A DNA stretch of 64,000 nucleotides from Spirodela intermedia (lineage: Eukaryota > Streptophyta > Magnoliopsida > Alismatales > Araceae). The notes beneath the pieces were generated by a model, which was given only the letters and a program-made list of their open reading frames with translations, had not been told where the DNA came from and ran no database searches. The stretch is taken from positions 4,863,037-4,927,036 of the forward strand of contig LR746274.1 of assembly GCA_902729315.2 (NCBI GenBank), in the 5' to 3' direction. Both the position numbers and the translations under genes were made by a program. The stretch's first letter is position 1. Each line of letters starts with the position of its first letter. Below are positions 24,942 through 35,300 of this stretch, piece by piece.

Positions 24942-27424
24942 ATGGGGAACTGTTGCGCGGCGCCGAGCAGGAGAAGCGCCTTCTTCAGCAGGACGCGGAA
25001 TCTGAGGTCCCTCTCCTCCATCACCAGCGAGGACGTTGATGAGGAGGAGGGGCGCGGCTCGGAGGTCCTCTCTCCCGTCTCCGTCCTCGGAGATGGGGCT
25101 TCTACTGGGGAGGATCTGCAGAGGCGCTACCGCCTGGGGGAGGAGCTAGGCCGGGGGGAGTTTGGGGTGACGAGGAGGTGCGAGGATGCGGAGACCGGGG
25201 AGGTTGTGGCCTGCAAATCTATCTCGAAGAGGAAGCTGAGGACGGCGGTGGACGTGGAGGACGTCCGCAGGGAGGTGGAGATCATGCGTGCCCTTCCCCC
25301 TCATCCTCACATTGTGAGGTTCAGGGACGCCTTCGAGGATGCCGATGCCGTGCACATCCTGATGGATCTCTGCGACGGAGGGGAGCTCTTCGATCGGATC
25401 GTTGCCAAGGGCCACTTCAGCGAGCACGGCGCTGCCAGTATTGTTAAGACCATCGTCGAGGTTGTCCAGGTAGATCTTCCTCTTCTTGTGGTTGTGCCAG
25501 CGGAAAGGGATTGAGTAGCCATACTTGGTGGTGGTGTCTGCTTCAGCACTGCCATCGCCATGGAGTGACGCATCGAGATTTGAAGCCGGAGAACTTCCTG
25601 TTCGTGAACAAGACGGAGACCTCCCCGCTCAAGGCGATCGACTTCGGCCTGTCCGTATGCTTCGAGCCCGGTAGATCCATCGTAATTCACCTCTATGAAT
25701 GCACCTTCCCGATTAATCGAGATCAAGCAATCACGCCTTCCGATTTCCTATCTGCCGCAGGCGAGAGATTCAACGACATCGTCGGAAGTGCGTTCTACAT
25801 GGCCCCGGAGGTACTGCGAAGGAACTACGGGCCTGAGGCGGACGTTTGGAGCGCGGGGGTCATCCTCTACATCCTGCTGTGCGGATTCCCCCCATTTTGG
25901 GCAGGTACGACATCCTGCCGACTGCATCTAAGTAGCTGCCTCAATAACTCCCACGAAAAGCGTGATCAAGATGAACGGATCTACTCCACATATCATCAAC
26001 TGGTTTGAACGGATTGTCAAGAATATCTGATACTGTGATGACATGCGCAGAAACAGATGAAGGAATTGCATACTCCATTGTTCGATCGGTTTATAGCTTC
26101 GAGAGAGAACCCTGGCCGAGGATTTCAGAGGACGCGAAGGATCTGGTGATCCACATGCTGGATTCAGATCCCTACACCCGATTGACAGCTGGTGAAGTTC
26201 TAGGTATCAACCATCCTCTTCGCAATCGGTTTCCACAAGAGGAAGCGTTCGTCGACTCCCAGTTCTAGACCGGAGCTAAGATTCCTCCATTTATCTTCTT
26301 GAAGAGCACCCATGGATCCAGAACGCTGCCACAGGCCCCAACGCTTGTCTCGGGGAAGCTATCCAAAGTTTCCACAAGCTCAAGCAAAGTGCCTCAAGGG
26401 TAAGCTTCATCACTTCAGGAAGACAAAGCCACCCTCTGTATCTTTGTGCCCTCTTCTGAAACCTCCTCAAAGGAAGCACAGGTGTCAGAGAACCCAACAT
26501 TGGAGAAGCTCAGAGAGGACCTCAAGAACATCGGAGGGCCGATTCCAGATCCAGAGGCTTGGATGTTGGTGGAAGCTGTGAGGATCATCAACCCCTCTCT
26601 CTTGATCGATTCCAGATCAAGAACACCAAGTTTTCTTTCCATCATCATCCCACAACGAAAAGCATGAGGAGATTCAAGCATATTTCTTCTGCAGTGATCC
26701 AGAAATGACTGCTGGGTTTATAGCAGAACTATGAGAGTGGCTCAGTTATATGTAGATCAAGTTGACGGCTGTCCAACTTCTTACTGGGTCCCTGGTCTGA
26801 GATCTTCACAGGCGGACGAGGACGGCGGCGGGTGGCCGGACTGCGAGGAGCTTGTGATAGCCTCCACCAGCACGACGACGGACCTCCACCTCATGAAGGC
26901 CTTCAGCTACTTCGACAGGAACAGCGGTGGGTTTGTCGAGATCGACAAACTGAGAGATGCCCTCGGGGAGAACAATGAACTGGTTCTAAAAATCATCGCC
27001 TATGTGGGCAGCGACAAGGTGAGAGTGACACTTTTCTTTCCTCTCTCTCTCTCTCTCTCTCCTCATCAATCTCAAGAATTCCATCATTTTCCAATCTAGA
27101 ACTCTGCACCCTCAGACTGCCGACCATTTGCTCTGTAGATCCAATTCCTCTCTGGGCCACAGATGATGCGATCTCCCTGGGTTAATAATGGAGAAGAATC
27201 ATCTCATGATCCTTACACTTCATCCCCCATCTAACAGCGTTGAGCTCTCCAACAAAACTCTGCAGGAGATAAGGATCAGCTACGAAGAACTCAAGATGAG
27301 GATCATGATGCTGATGGCAAGGTCCGAAGAGGACCGGAGGCTGCTGGCGTTGGGCCGCTACTCGACGGCCGTGAAGAACACTCTCAGTTTTAGGTTGTTC
27401 GACAATGGATGCTCCGAAAGATAA
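24942..27424 (+). CDS. Calcium-dependent protein kinase, CPK13-like, with decayed EF-hands
   Basis: Ser/Thr kinase of the plant CDPK group that includes CPK13. Exons: 24942-25469, 25547-25670, 25761-25904, 26051-26203, 26305-26399, 26419-26577, 26812-27018, 27266-27424. All introns are GT-AG, the frame is unbroken and the product is 522 residues, near the normal 530. MGNCC at the start predicts N-myristoylation and palmitoylation, hence membrane attachment. Kinase motifs: [14 protein letters not shown] lysine, [24 protein letters not shown]. The junction after HPWIQNA is about 7 residues short and lacks the usual NRFKRKALR basic run. EF1 is lost: calcium-ligand positions 1, 3, 5, 6 and 12 are replaced (E, Q, S, E, K). 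EF2 ([12 protein letters not shown]) keeps its acidic ligands. EF3 has Lys at position 12. EF4 has Gly at position 1 and Ile at position 6. Calcium control is probably weak or absent. Introns 1 and 5 are very short (77 and 19 bp); the 19-bp one needs a transcript check. Confidence 0.88.
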
Positions 27425-27907
27425 GACCCTAAAAAATTGGTAGCCTTTATTTCTAAATATTTTTATTTTTGGCATATATTTTCCTAGAATTCATTCATAA
27501 AAAAAAACACCCCTTTTCTTTTATCGTCTTTGAAATTATGATTTCATGTTAGCACTTATGCTGCATTTCATTTGGGAAAAATCAATGATCCAATCAGCCT
27601 GAAATAAAGTAGAGAGTAATTAGAGAAGAACAGGAGCAAAAAAGCTTATAAAATCCAAAAACCTGACGGAGAAGACCAAGAAAGAAGAGAATTTATGCAG
27701 TATAAAATTAATTTCAATAATATCTGGAGATGCTGCATCAAATTAATCTCCAGCCAAAGAAATTGCTGTTTATGTGAAACATAAACTACATGGAAACGCC
27801 TGAGGATTATTAAGGATGATATTTATTCATTAGTTCTTCTGGTCGTATCAATTTTGGCATAAATGCATGGCATTTGATGGTGCATATTTGAGGAGTGGGA
27901 GGGGGGG
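27425..27907. other. Shared 3' region of convergent CDPK and PSP genes
   Basis: Only 483 bp separate the two stop codons, so both 3' UTRs lie here and may overlap. The sequence is AT-rich with poly(A)-signal-like AATAAA-type words; no gene was seen. Confidence 0.6.
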
Positions 27908-28184
27908 CTACTCTAAACCAGCACATAAGTCCTCAAAATCAAGTACCAACCAGTCAGCCGCAGCTGCGACGGCTGCTCGAAGCTGAACCCCACCGTAGCA
28001 GATGAACAGGTCGGCACCGCCGGGTTGCTTGGCCTGGAATTGACCGCAGAAAAGCTGTCTCAGTTATACTGGCAGGAGCCCTAATTTGGTAAATATTATC
28101 TAGAAACCCAAGTTTGTGGTACGATCGAGTTGGTGAACCAGACCCAAGAACATGGATGGCATATGGAATGCTAAGGGTAGGGGG

Positions 28185-28215
<31 letters not shown>

Positions 28216-28245
28216 GGAGAGATAGATAGAGAGAGAGAGAGAGAG

Positions 28246-28329
<84 letters not shown>

Positions 28330-30071
28330 GAAGAGAGAGACAGAGAGAAGCGGAGAGAGAGACACAGAAGGGAAGAGAGAGACAGAGAGACAGAGAGAAG
28401 GGAAGAGAGAGAGAGACAGAGACAGAGAGAAGGGAAGAGAGAGAGAGACAGAGAGAAGGGGATAGAGAGAGAGAGCTACTCTACCTCAAGGTCAGTGGCC
28501 CCATCACCGATCATGACCAAGGTGCCATATTTATGCACCTGCAAAACCCCAATACGATCAGTTTGAAGGGTCAAACCATCCCAAACTCGAGCGGCCCTCA
28601 CGACTTCTAGTCCCGACAAGCAAGTCACACAGATGGCTCAACCAGCACTCACCGCTCTTAGATTCTGCACGGCCGTCGCCTTCCCCCCACTCCTCGAAGT
28701 GGGCTCCTCGGCATCAAACCCCAGGAACTCTCCCGAGCTCCGAAACAGCAGCCGATTCGCATAGATGTTCTCACGTGGAATCCCAAGATGGGCAGCCACA
28801 GGCTTTGAAATCATCCCATTGACAAATAACAATCATAATGATAGTTTAATGACAATAATGCTAACACAGATAATTACAATAATAAAAACATAAAAAAATA
28901 ACATTAATGCTAAGAATTAAATCCATATAAATAAAATAACAACTAATATATGAAGTTACATTGGCTATGCATAGAGATTTTGGGAAGAGCAATTTTCCGA
29001 AAAAGGGTTCCAGAAATACAAAATGAAGCTGAGCTCAGTGGTGTACCTCAATCATCTGCCTGAAGCCCCCAGAAATCAGATAGACTTCAGTCTTCTTGCT
29101 CCTGAGCTTCTCTATCAACCCCTGAATTCCTGGAGATATCCTGCATGGTGAAGGACCTAAACCAATCAAATATATAATTAACTTCTGAAGAACACAAGGC
29201 ATTGCCGCATGAAATATATGAAGTCCAGCAGATTCCTCCTGTAGGTCACCTCCTAAAGTCTTAATTCTACCTGAGCTTCTTCCAGCTAACAGAAAATACC
29301 CATTTTTTAATGCATAGAGGCCCATGATCGGGTGAGGACGAGCAGTTTTGTATCTATGAGGCTCGATCTCACGACGCATTCTGCTATGGTTGACCTGTGA
29401 CAGCTTCTAAAACCATCTACAAACCAAGTAGTAGGAAGCATCGATACCTGGGAGGTCGCTTCTCAAGAAAATTATGCAACTGGGACAATGATGGGTTAAA
29501 TATAGAGAGCCTTGCAGCAAGAGCCTCCTCAAATGGAACAGATCCAGTCATGGCCCTGACAACAACAAAAAAGTCAACCCTTGTTGATTAAGCCTTTGGT
29601 TACTGATTTCCACCTTTCTGGGTAAAACGAATACACATTAACCTTGCTGTCCACTCGGCCACAGCTTCCCCAGCTCCACAGAAATCTGCTAGTTCATCAA
29701 TGCCCTCGTCCAAGCACACAGTGCTATCCACATCAAAGCATACTGCATCGGCACTGCGCCAGATCTCAAGGACATCTACACTTGAGGAATGAACAAATAA
29801 GCGTCAACTAATAGGATCTACCCATGTAGCTCGGAATTTCTAAAGAACAACCTTTGGAAGGCAGTGTATTGCCGAATTGAGTGGAAGCCATTGTCTTGGG
29901 AGACTGCACAGAGCTTGCAACCAGCTTGAGAGGAGTGTTGGACAGTTTCCAAGAAGGAAATTTATATGAAACTTTCACTATAGCCGGAGGGAATAGTGAA
30001 CCAAGTGATGAACGCTGGTGATGGCTGGAGGGATAATTCGGGATAAAGCATGCTCTGATCATCTCAGCCAT
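27908..30071 (-). CDS. PSP: Phosphoserine phosphatase, plastid precursor
   Basis: Last enzyme of the phosphorylated serine pathway: O-phosphoserine to serine plus phosphate, in plastids. Exons in gene order: 30071-29852, 29775-29643, 29555-29448, 29140-29047, 28802-28653, 28538-28485, 28033-27908; phases agree and give 294 residues, like the Arabidopsis enzyme. The first about 70 residues are Ser/Pro/Lys-rich with few acidic residues, as in a chloroplast transit peptide. HAD motif I is FDVDST (nucleophile and acid Asp), motif II is LISGGFRQM, the lysine of motif III is in GGKATAV, and motif IV is IGDGATDLE. The substrate cap loop lies in exon 3. The upstream ATG at 30069-30071 is in frame and was chosen as the start; a second Met three codons on is possible. 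The last intron contains a long GA-rich tract. Confidence 0.95.
28183..28478. repeat. Long impure GA-rich tract in PSP intron 6
   Basis: About 300 bp made almost wholly of GA dinucleotides, with embedded GATA, GACA and GGGAA units; the purest part is 28256-28325. It fills most of the intron between the last two PSP exons and ends only a few bases from the donor of exon 6. Confidence 0.95.
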
Positions 30072-31511
30072 ATAAATGCCAACTGTAATAATTAGAGTCT
30101 CATCACAATGCAGAAGAACTGAAATTCATGATGTCACAAAGATAATGGGGATGGGAAAGAACCATAGAAACACAATCTTTCACCAAAAATTATCATTTTC
30201 AATGAGTCCTTATCTTAACAAGTAACATGCCACACACAAAAAAAAAATGTTAACATTCAAACAGTGATGATGAGCATGGAATCAGGTTAAAAAAAAATCA
30301 ACTAGATACAATAATGAAATAAAAATATTAAAAAGGCAATTCTTCCAAATTATTTAAAAATAAAATTCAATGACGATAATACACTTTAAGCTAGAGTAAT
30401 AACTAACTTTACATAAGCACGCTCGTCATGGAAATTGGAAAAATATTCTATATGACAGACTATAGCCTATATTTCTGTCAAAGGGCTCCTGACTTATAAT
30501 TCACGGAGAATTGATTTACCAGGTAATGCTTAATGTGAGATGTATCGTACTCAGACCAAAGAATAGTATGCAATATTATTCTTTGGTAAAATAACTATGA
30601 AGTGTTCCATAAGAATGCAATACTCTCCCAATGAACTGAGTACCACCAAAGACCTTACTATTTATTCTCTTCCTCTCAACTAAAAGAAGTAAGAAGAATA
30701 TAATAATAAGATAAGTTTAAAACGTTCAAGTTAATAGTTCCGTTTTGGAAAAGAAAAAAAATTGTTGCCAAGGATTTTGATATTAAGAAGTCTAAACGCT
30801 CATTTCTCATATAGTGGAAGTAGGGCAGGAACTCATATATCAAATCCAGGACTTGTAGGGGCAATTCTACAATCACAAGAATCGGAAAAAAGGGTCCCTT
30901 GAATTCACAAAAAGGGAGGGATAATAGAAATTCTTATAAGTTAAAAAAAATATGTCTGTAACAGGTTGGAGCTTAAACCCCATGAATCTGGTGCATTATT
31001 CCAAAAAACACCTTATAATCAATTAGATCAAGTCACAAATATAATTTACGCTGAGAAAGAATTTTAATTGTTAAAGATGATATTGAAATTGAATGGAAGT
31101 ACCAAGCTGGGTTGTTTTCAGTACTAAAAGCATAACATACACCCATAGAAAGAAAGAGATAGGGAGAGAGGTTTCGCCAGTTCAACAAAGATCGAATGAT
31201 AGAAACTTCTGGACATCGCAGGGGTACTAAAATTAACGAACCCTGAAAAAAATTCCACACACAAGCCCACAAAGACTTCAAACAGACAATCGGAGGAAGA
31301 ACTGATTTTCAAATGAGTGATCCCGACGGGACGCGAGAAAACAGGTCGAGTTCCTCGGTTTGAGAACAGAGACTTTCTGCAGCCCGCCAAAAGGAGATAA
31401 ATAGAAGCACGGCCGGAGTCGGTCGCTTTTAGAGCCTCAACCGTTACAGAATGAGACAAGATTGAAGTGGATCAAAACAAGAGAGAGACAGAGAGAGCCA
31501 GAAGCCTCACC
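30072..31511 (-). other. Likely 5' UTR intron of the PSP gene
   Basis: On the minus strand an acceptor (ATTATTACAG) ends at 30083, eleven bases upstream of the ATG codon. A strong donor, CCCG followed by GTGAGG, sits at 31510. Together they suggest a leader intron of about 1.4 kb covering 30083-31510. No coding sequence was seen inside. Confidence 0.5.
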
Positions 31512-31622
31512 GGGTACGGGAACGAAGGACGAGGGCTTGACCGACGGCGCAGAGATCGAATCTGGAGCTCGGGGTTGGTCGGTACCCAGCGACAAAGCTC
31601 CAGGAGCGCACTCGGCCCTCAA
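31512..31622 (-). other. Possible first, untranslated exon of PSP
   Basis: A GC-rich segment ends at a good donor on the minus strand and contains no ATG in the direction of PSP transcription. It fits a leader exon; its 5' limit is a guess. Confidence 0.4.
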
Positions 31623-32383
31623 TATTTAATTGTTGGGGCTGCGGGACCCACCTTCCCTTTAAAAGAACCGGGAATCAAATGCAGGAGCCGGTACGTATAA
31701 CTACGTATGCGTTCAAGAAAAAGGCCAATCCCTCAGATAAATACCTTGTCGTCTCTAAACTTTTTGGATTTGGATTCGGCATCCCTGGTATTTTAGAAAA
31801 AAACCCCTCATATTTTAACAAAGACGCAAATGCCTCATAGCTTTTGATTAGCTCTCTCTCTCTCTCTCTCTCTCTACAATAGTCATTTACACCCCTCTCT
31901 CACTAGAGAGACTGGTCACATTCATGGAGCGGGTCGGGCCAGTCCGGGCCGCGGAGTTTCTCGGCCCATTTTTTACGGGGAAGAAGCGCTTCCGCCCTTC
32001 TAGCTGAAGCAGAGATGTATATATAAATAAACCATCATAATACATGAAGCTATACAAGAGACCGACGATACATCATCGTATGAGTTGCTACCAGGAGACG
32101 GGAGAAAAAGGCCCACTTTACTCCTCCCTTCTCTTCCTGCTCCCTGTTGTTATTCATTTCATCCGCCGGTGGCGGCGGCTCCTCGGGCCGGCACCGGCGG
32201 CACTTGCCGAAGGAGCTGCCGGGGCAGTCGGCGGCATGGCATCGGGCAACAGGAGCACCGGCGGTGGAGTGGAGCGCCGCCGAGCTGGGGGAGGGTGAAT
32301 TGGGTGGGGGGTGGGGGAGATGGCCGCACAGCTGGTGGCGACAGACGGGGCCAGGAGGGCTCACTCACAATGGCGCACCACTG
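31623..32383. other. Intergenic region between PSP and ARI genes
   Basis: Contains the PSP promoter side, a (CT)n run at about 31852-31875, TGGGCC-like words near 31930-31970 and the ARI 3' UTR. A cysteine-containing open frame at 32194-32250 on the minus strand was considered and not accepted as an ARI exon. Confidence 0.5.
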
Positions 32384-35300
32384 CTACTTGGGCCAGGCGC
32401 TGGAGCTCCTGCTCTTGCCGGACTTGCTCCGGCTGGCGGGGCACTTGGAGCTCGACGACCGGCTGGTGGCGGCGTGCTGACCGCCGGACGTGCCGACGTC
32501 CTGCAGCCCGCTCTCGAGGGTGCGGACGAGGTTCTCAAAGTAGTTGCGAGTCACGCTGAAAGACAGAAAAGTGAGGGGAGAGAGAGTGGGCCAGCTAAAG
32601 AGGAAAACTGATGGAGATGGTTACCTGGTTAGGCCGGCTAATTTCGTCCTGAAGTCATTGAAATCTTTTGAAGGACCTTCTGCATCGATGAAAACCTGAA
32701 GTTCCTTCTCTGCACACTGATGAAGCCGTTCTAGGCCAGACTCAGCCTCACCTGAAGCATGAATCAAGGTTTTCAGAAGACAAGCATGCGCAGCTGCTTC
32801 CCAGCTTCCCGAATTGAAACGAAAGTCAACCTTGCAAGTACTCAAAGAATGTCCTCTTGGCATGCTCATTCTCCGGCAAGTAGTATCCATATGCGTATGT
32901 CCATTTAAGCACTCTCCGACACTCCACTATCTGCAGGATGACGAATCCAAGTCATGCAAAAAAGGAAAAGAAAACATTTTCGGTCAAAAAAGAAAGAAAT
33001 AGGATGGAGGGTTTGCCTGCAACCAAGCTTCTGTGATGAACTTGAGCTGAGACTCGGGTTGACTTTGCTTGTCACTTATCTTCTCAAGCTGAGACAAGGA
33101 AATAGAAAATCATGATCGTTTTTCTATAGAACACTCTCTAGAGAAACGCAACTGACAGATTTAGAAAATCCCAAGAAGATCATCGGATAGACATCAAAAC
33201 CATAAATGATCAAAATTCCGCGAGAAAGGAAGTTGGGAAATAATGTATATTTGAAACGTCCGAGTGTCACATCTTTATTTTTGATTCACATTATCTGTTC
33301 TGGATCGCAGGCGCACCTGCAAATGCCCCTCAGTATTTGGCCACCTAGGTAGAGTCTGAATATAACTCTCACTTCCAAAGGCAAACACTGCATATTCGAG
33401 GAATGGGATTGTGCACTCAAACCATTACCTTTTTCTAATTATAATGTACAACTCAATGTAAAAGATTCAAATCCTATAATCATCCATCATCTGAAAAGGG
33501 TCGCAAAAAAATATGCTCATCAAGGCATACAACTAATCAATGAGAATGTGTGATATCTCACCTGCACTGCTTGCAAAGTTTGTAAATCAGAAAGCGCCTT
33601 TTGCCTTGACTGCAATATTTCAAGATAAAAAGCAAACCGGTATAAATTTAGGGCAGATGAAAAAATTAGAGTGCATTCTAAAAGCTCCAGTCATAATAGA
33701 AAGCATGAATATGAAAGATCGCTTTCACTGGCTAATCTGTCTTCATCAATTAAGTCCCAACAGGAGATTCACCTAATCAGGTTTAGGTCTTCATCTGAGA
33801 TGATGATTAGAGGGGTCAATCGATTCACCAACCAACTCGTTAACACTAAAAGTAAAGAACCTTTAAGCCCCATTAGGTATGGTGAGTTACAAAATTTACG
33901 TAAGTGGGATCAACAAAGAAGAGATAATTCATATTAGGCATGGCGGCAGTGAGTTAACCAAATTTCATGCCCAAAAATTCACCACTGCTGAAAGAAAAGA
34001 CGGAGTAAAAGGTAGCTGGCCACTAGAAACGGTACCAACAGTGAAATCATCGCCAACTTTTTCTCTCCTAAAAGCCTCCAAATAATAATAATATAATAAT
34101 ATACAGTATATAAATATATGATGACATCACTATGGGTGATAGGGAAGTAGGGACAGAGACTATACTCATGGATTTATTCTATTTCAGCTGAACATTTGGA
34201 ATAGCATTAAAGGGAAGAAAATGGATAAGGCTAAAACATGACATTGTGTCATGTTTTAGCTGACAAACCAGAAGCCTTGTTCTATCCATCCGTAACTTGC
34301 CATGATTTTTATAAACCACGTAATCATCAAAAAGACTCGTTAATGGTTCTCAGAATGATTTTACTCAAAGAAAAATTGAACTCTCTGTTCTGATGGATAA
34401 AAGGTGAAAAAAAATGAGTGCCCAGGTGAAACTGTCTAAAACGCAGATAAGAATCCTGGAGATGTTCTAAGGAAGAGCCTCGTGAGTAATGAAAATTTGT
34501 TTTAGAAGATAAAAGCTGGGGGCGTACATGGCTTTTCCCAGTTATTTGTGCTTATTCAGAAAGAGTGATGCCAAGAGGTCATACCCAAATACCATGCATC
34601 ATGCAGTTAGTCTTATGAATAAAATAAGCACAAATAGACAGAACAAACACAGTAGACCGAGTCAGAAGTCGATCCCAAGCAATCAACAAAAGAAGCTGAA
34701 CGAGGAGAAACCCACGAAAGAGAACACAACAATAGCAAATGAAAATCAGAAATTGTGCATACTGATTGATTGGCTGCCCATCTCTCGTAATAATGCGTGT
34801 ATCTCTCTAGAGAGTTCTTAGCCATTTCTCTCCTCCTCTCAGCTTCATCATACTGAAACATACAAACAGTATGAAACATGATTACTGTTGTACAAAATCC
34901 ATTAGGTTAAATAATGGTTAAAGGAACAGAAACAGGTCAACATACTGCCCCCTCCTGCTTTGCGGTTTCATATCGATTACATGCATAGAACCCACCAGTC
35001 CTTTCACCATGATCAGTCCATGGACCCAGGCATAGCCTGTAATGAAAAGTAAACAATGAAATTAGCCACCATACTTTTTCTGAAAGTGACAACAAAATCT
35101 CAGAATTTACCAGCAGAACTCGTGTTTACAGGGAGGAGTGCATGTAATATGCATGCAGCCCTGGTTTTTTTCAATCGGTCGCTTGCACCTTGGACACGGC
35201 TTTGAGTTAGCTAATATCCTGAAAAAGTAATATCAACAAAAGAACATCAAACTCCTCGGAATTGCTAATCATAATAAAAAATTGCATTAAAATATGGAAA

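Noticed and set aside
31467-31700. 77-residue plus-strand frame
   Set aside because: Overlaps the probable PSP leader; Arg-rich composition and no homology recognised.
32194-32250. Cys-x4-Cys-x7-Cys-x2-Cys frame as a zinc-finger exon of ARI
   Set aside because: Spacing, missing Trp and Asn, and phase do not fit a RanBP2-type finger.
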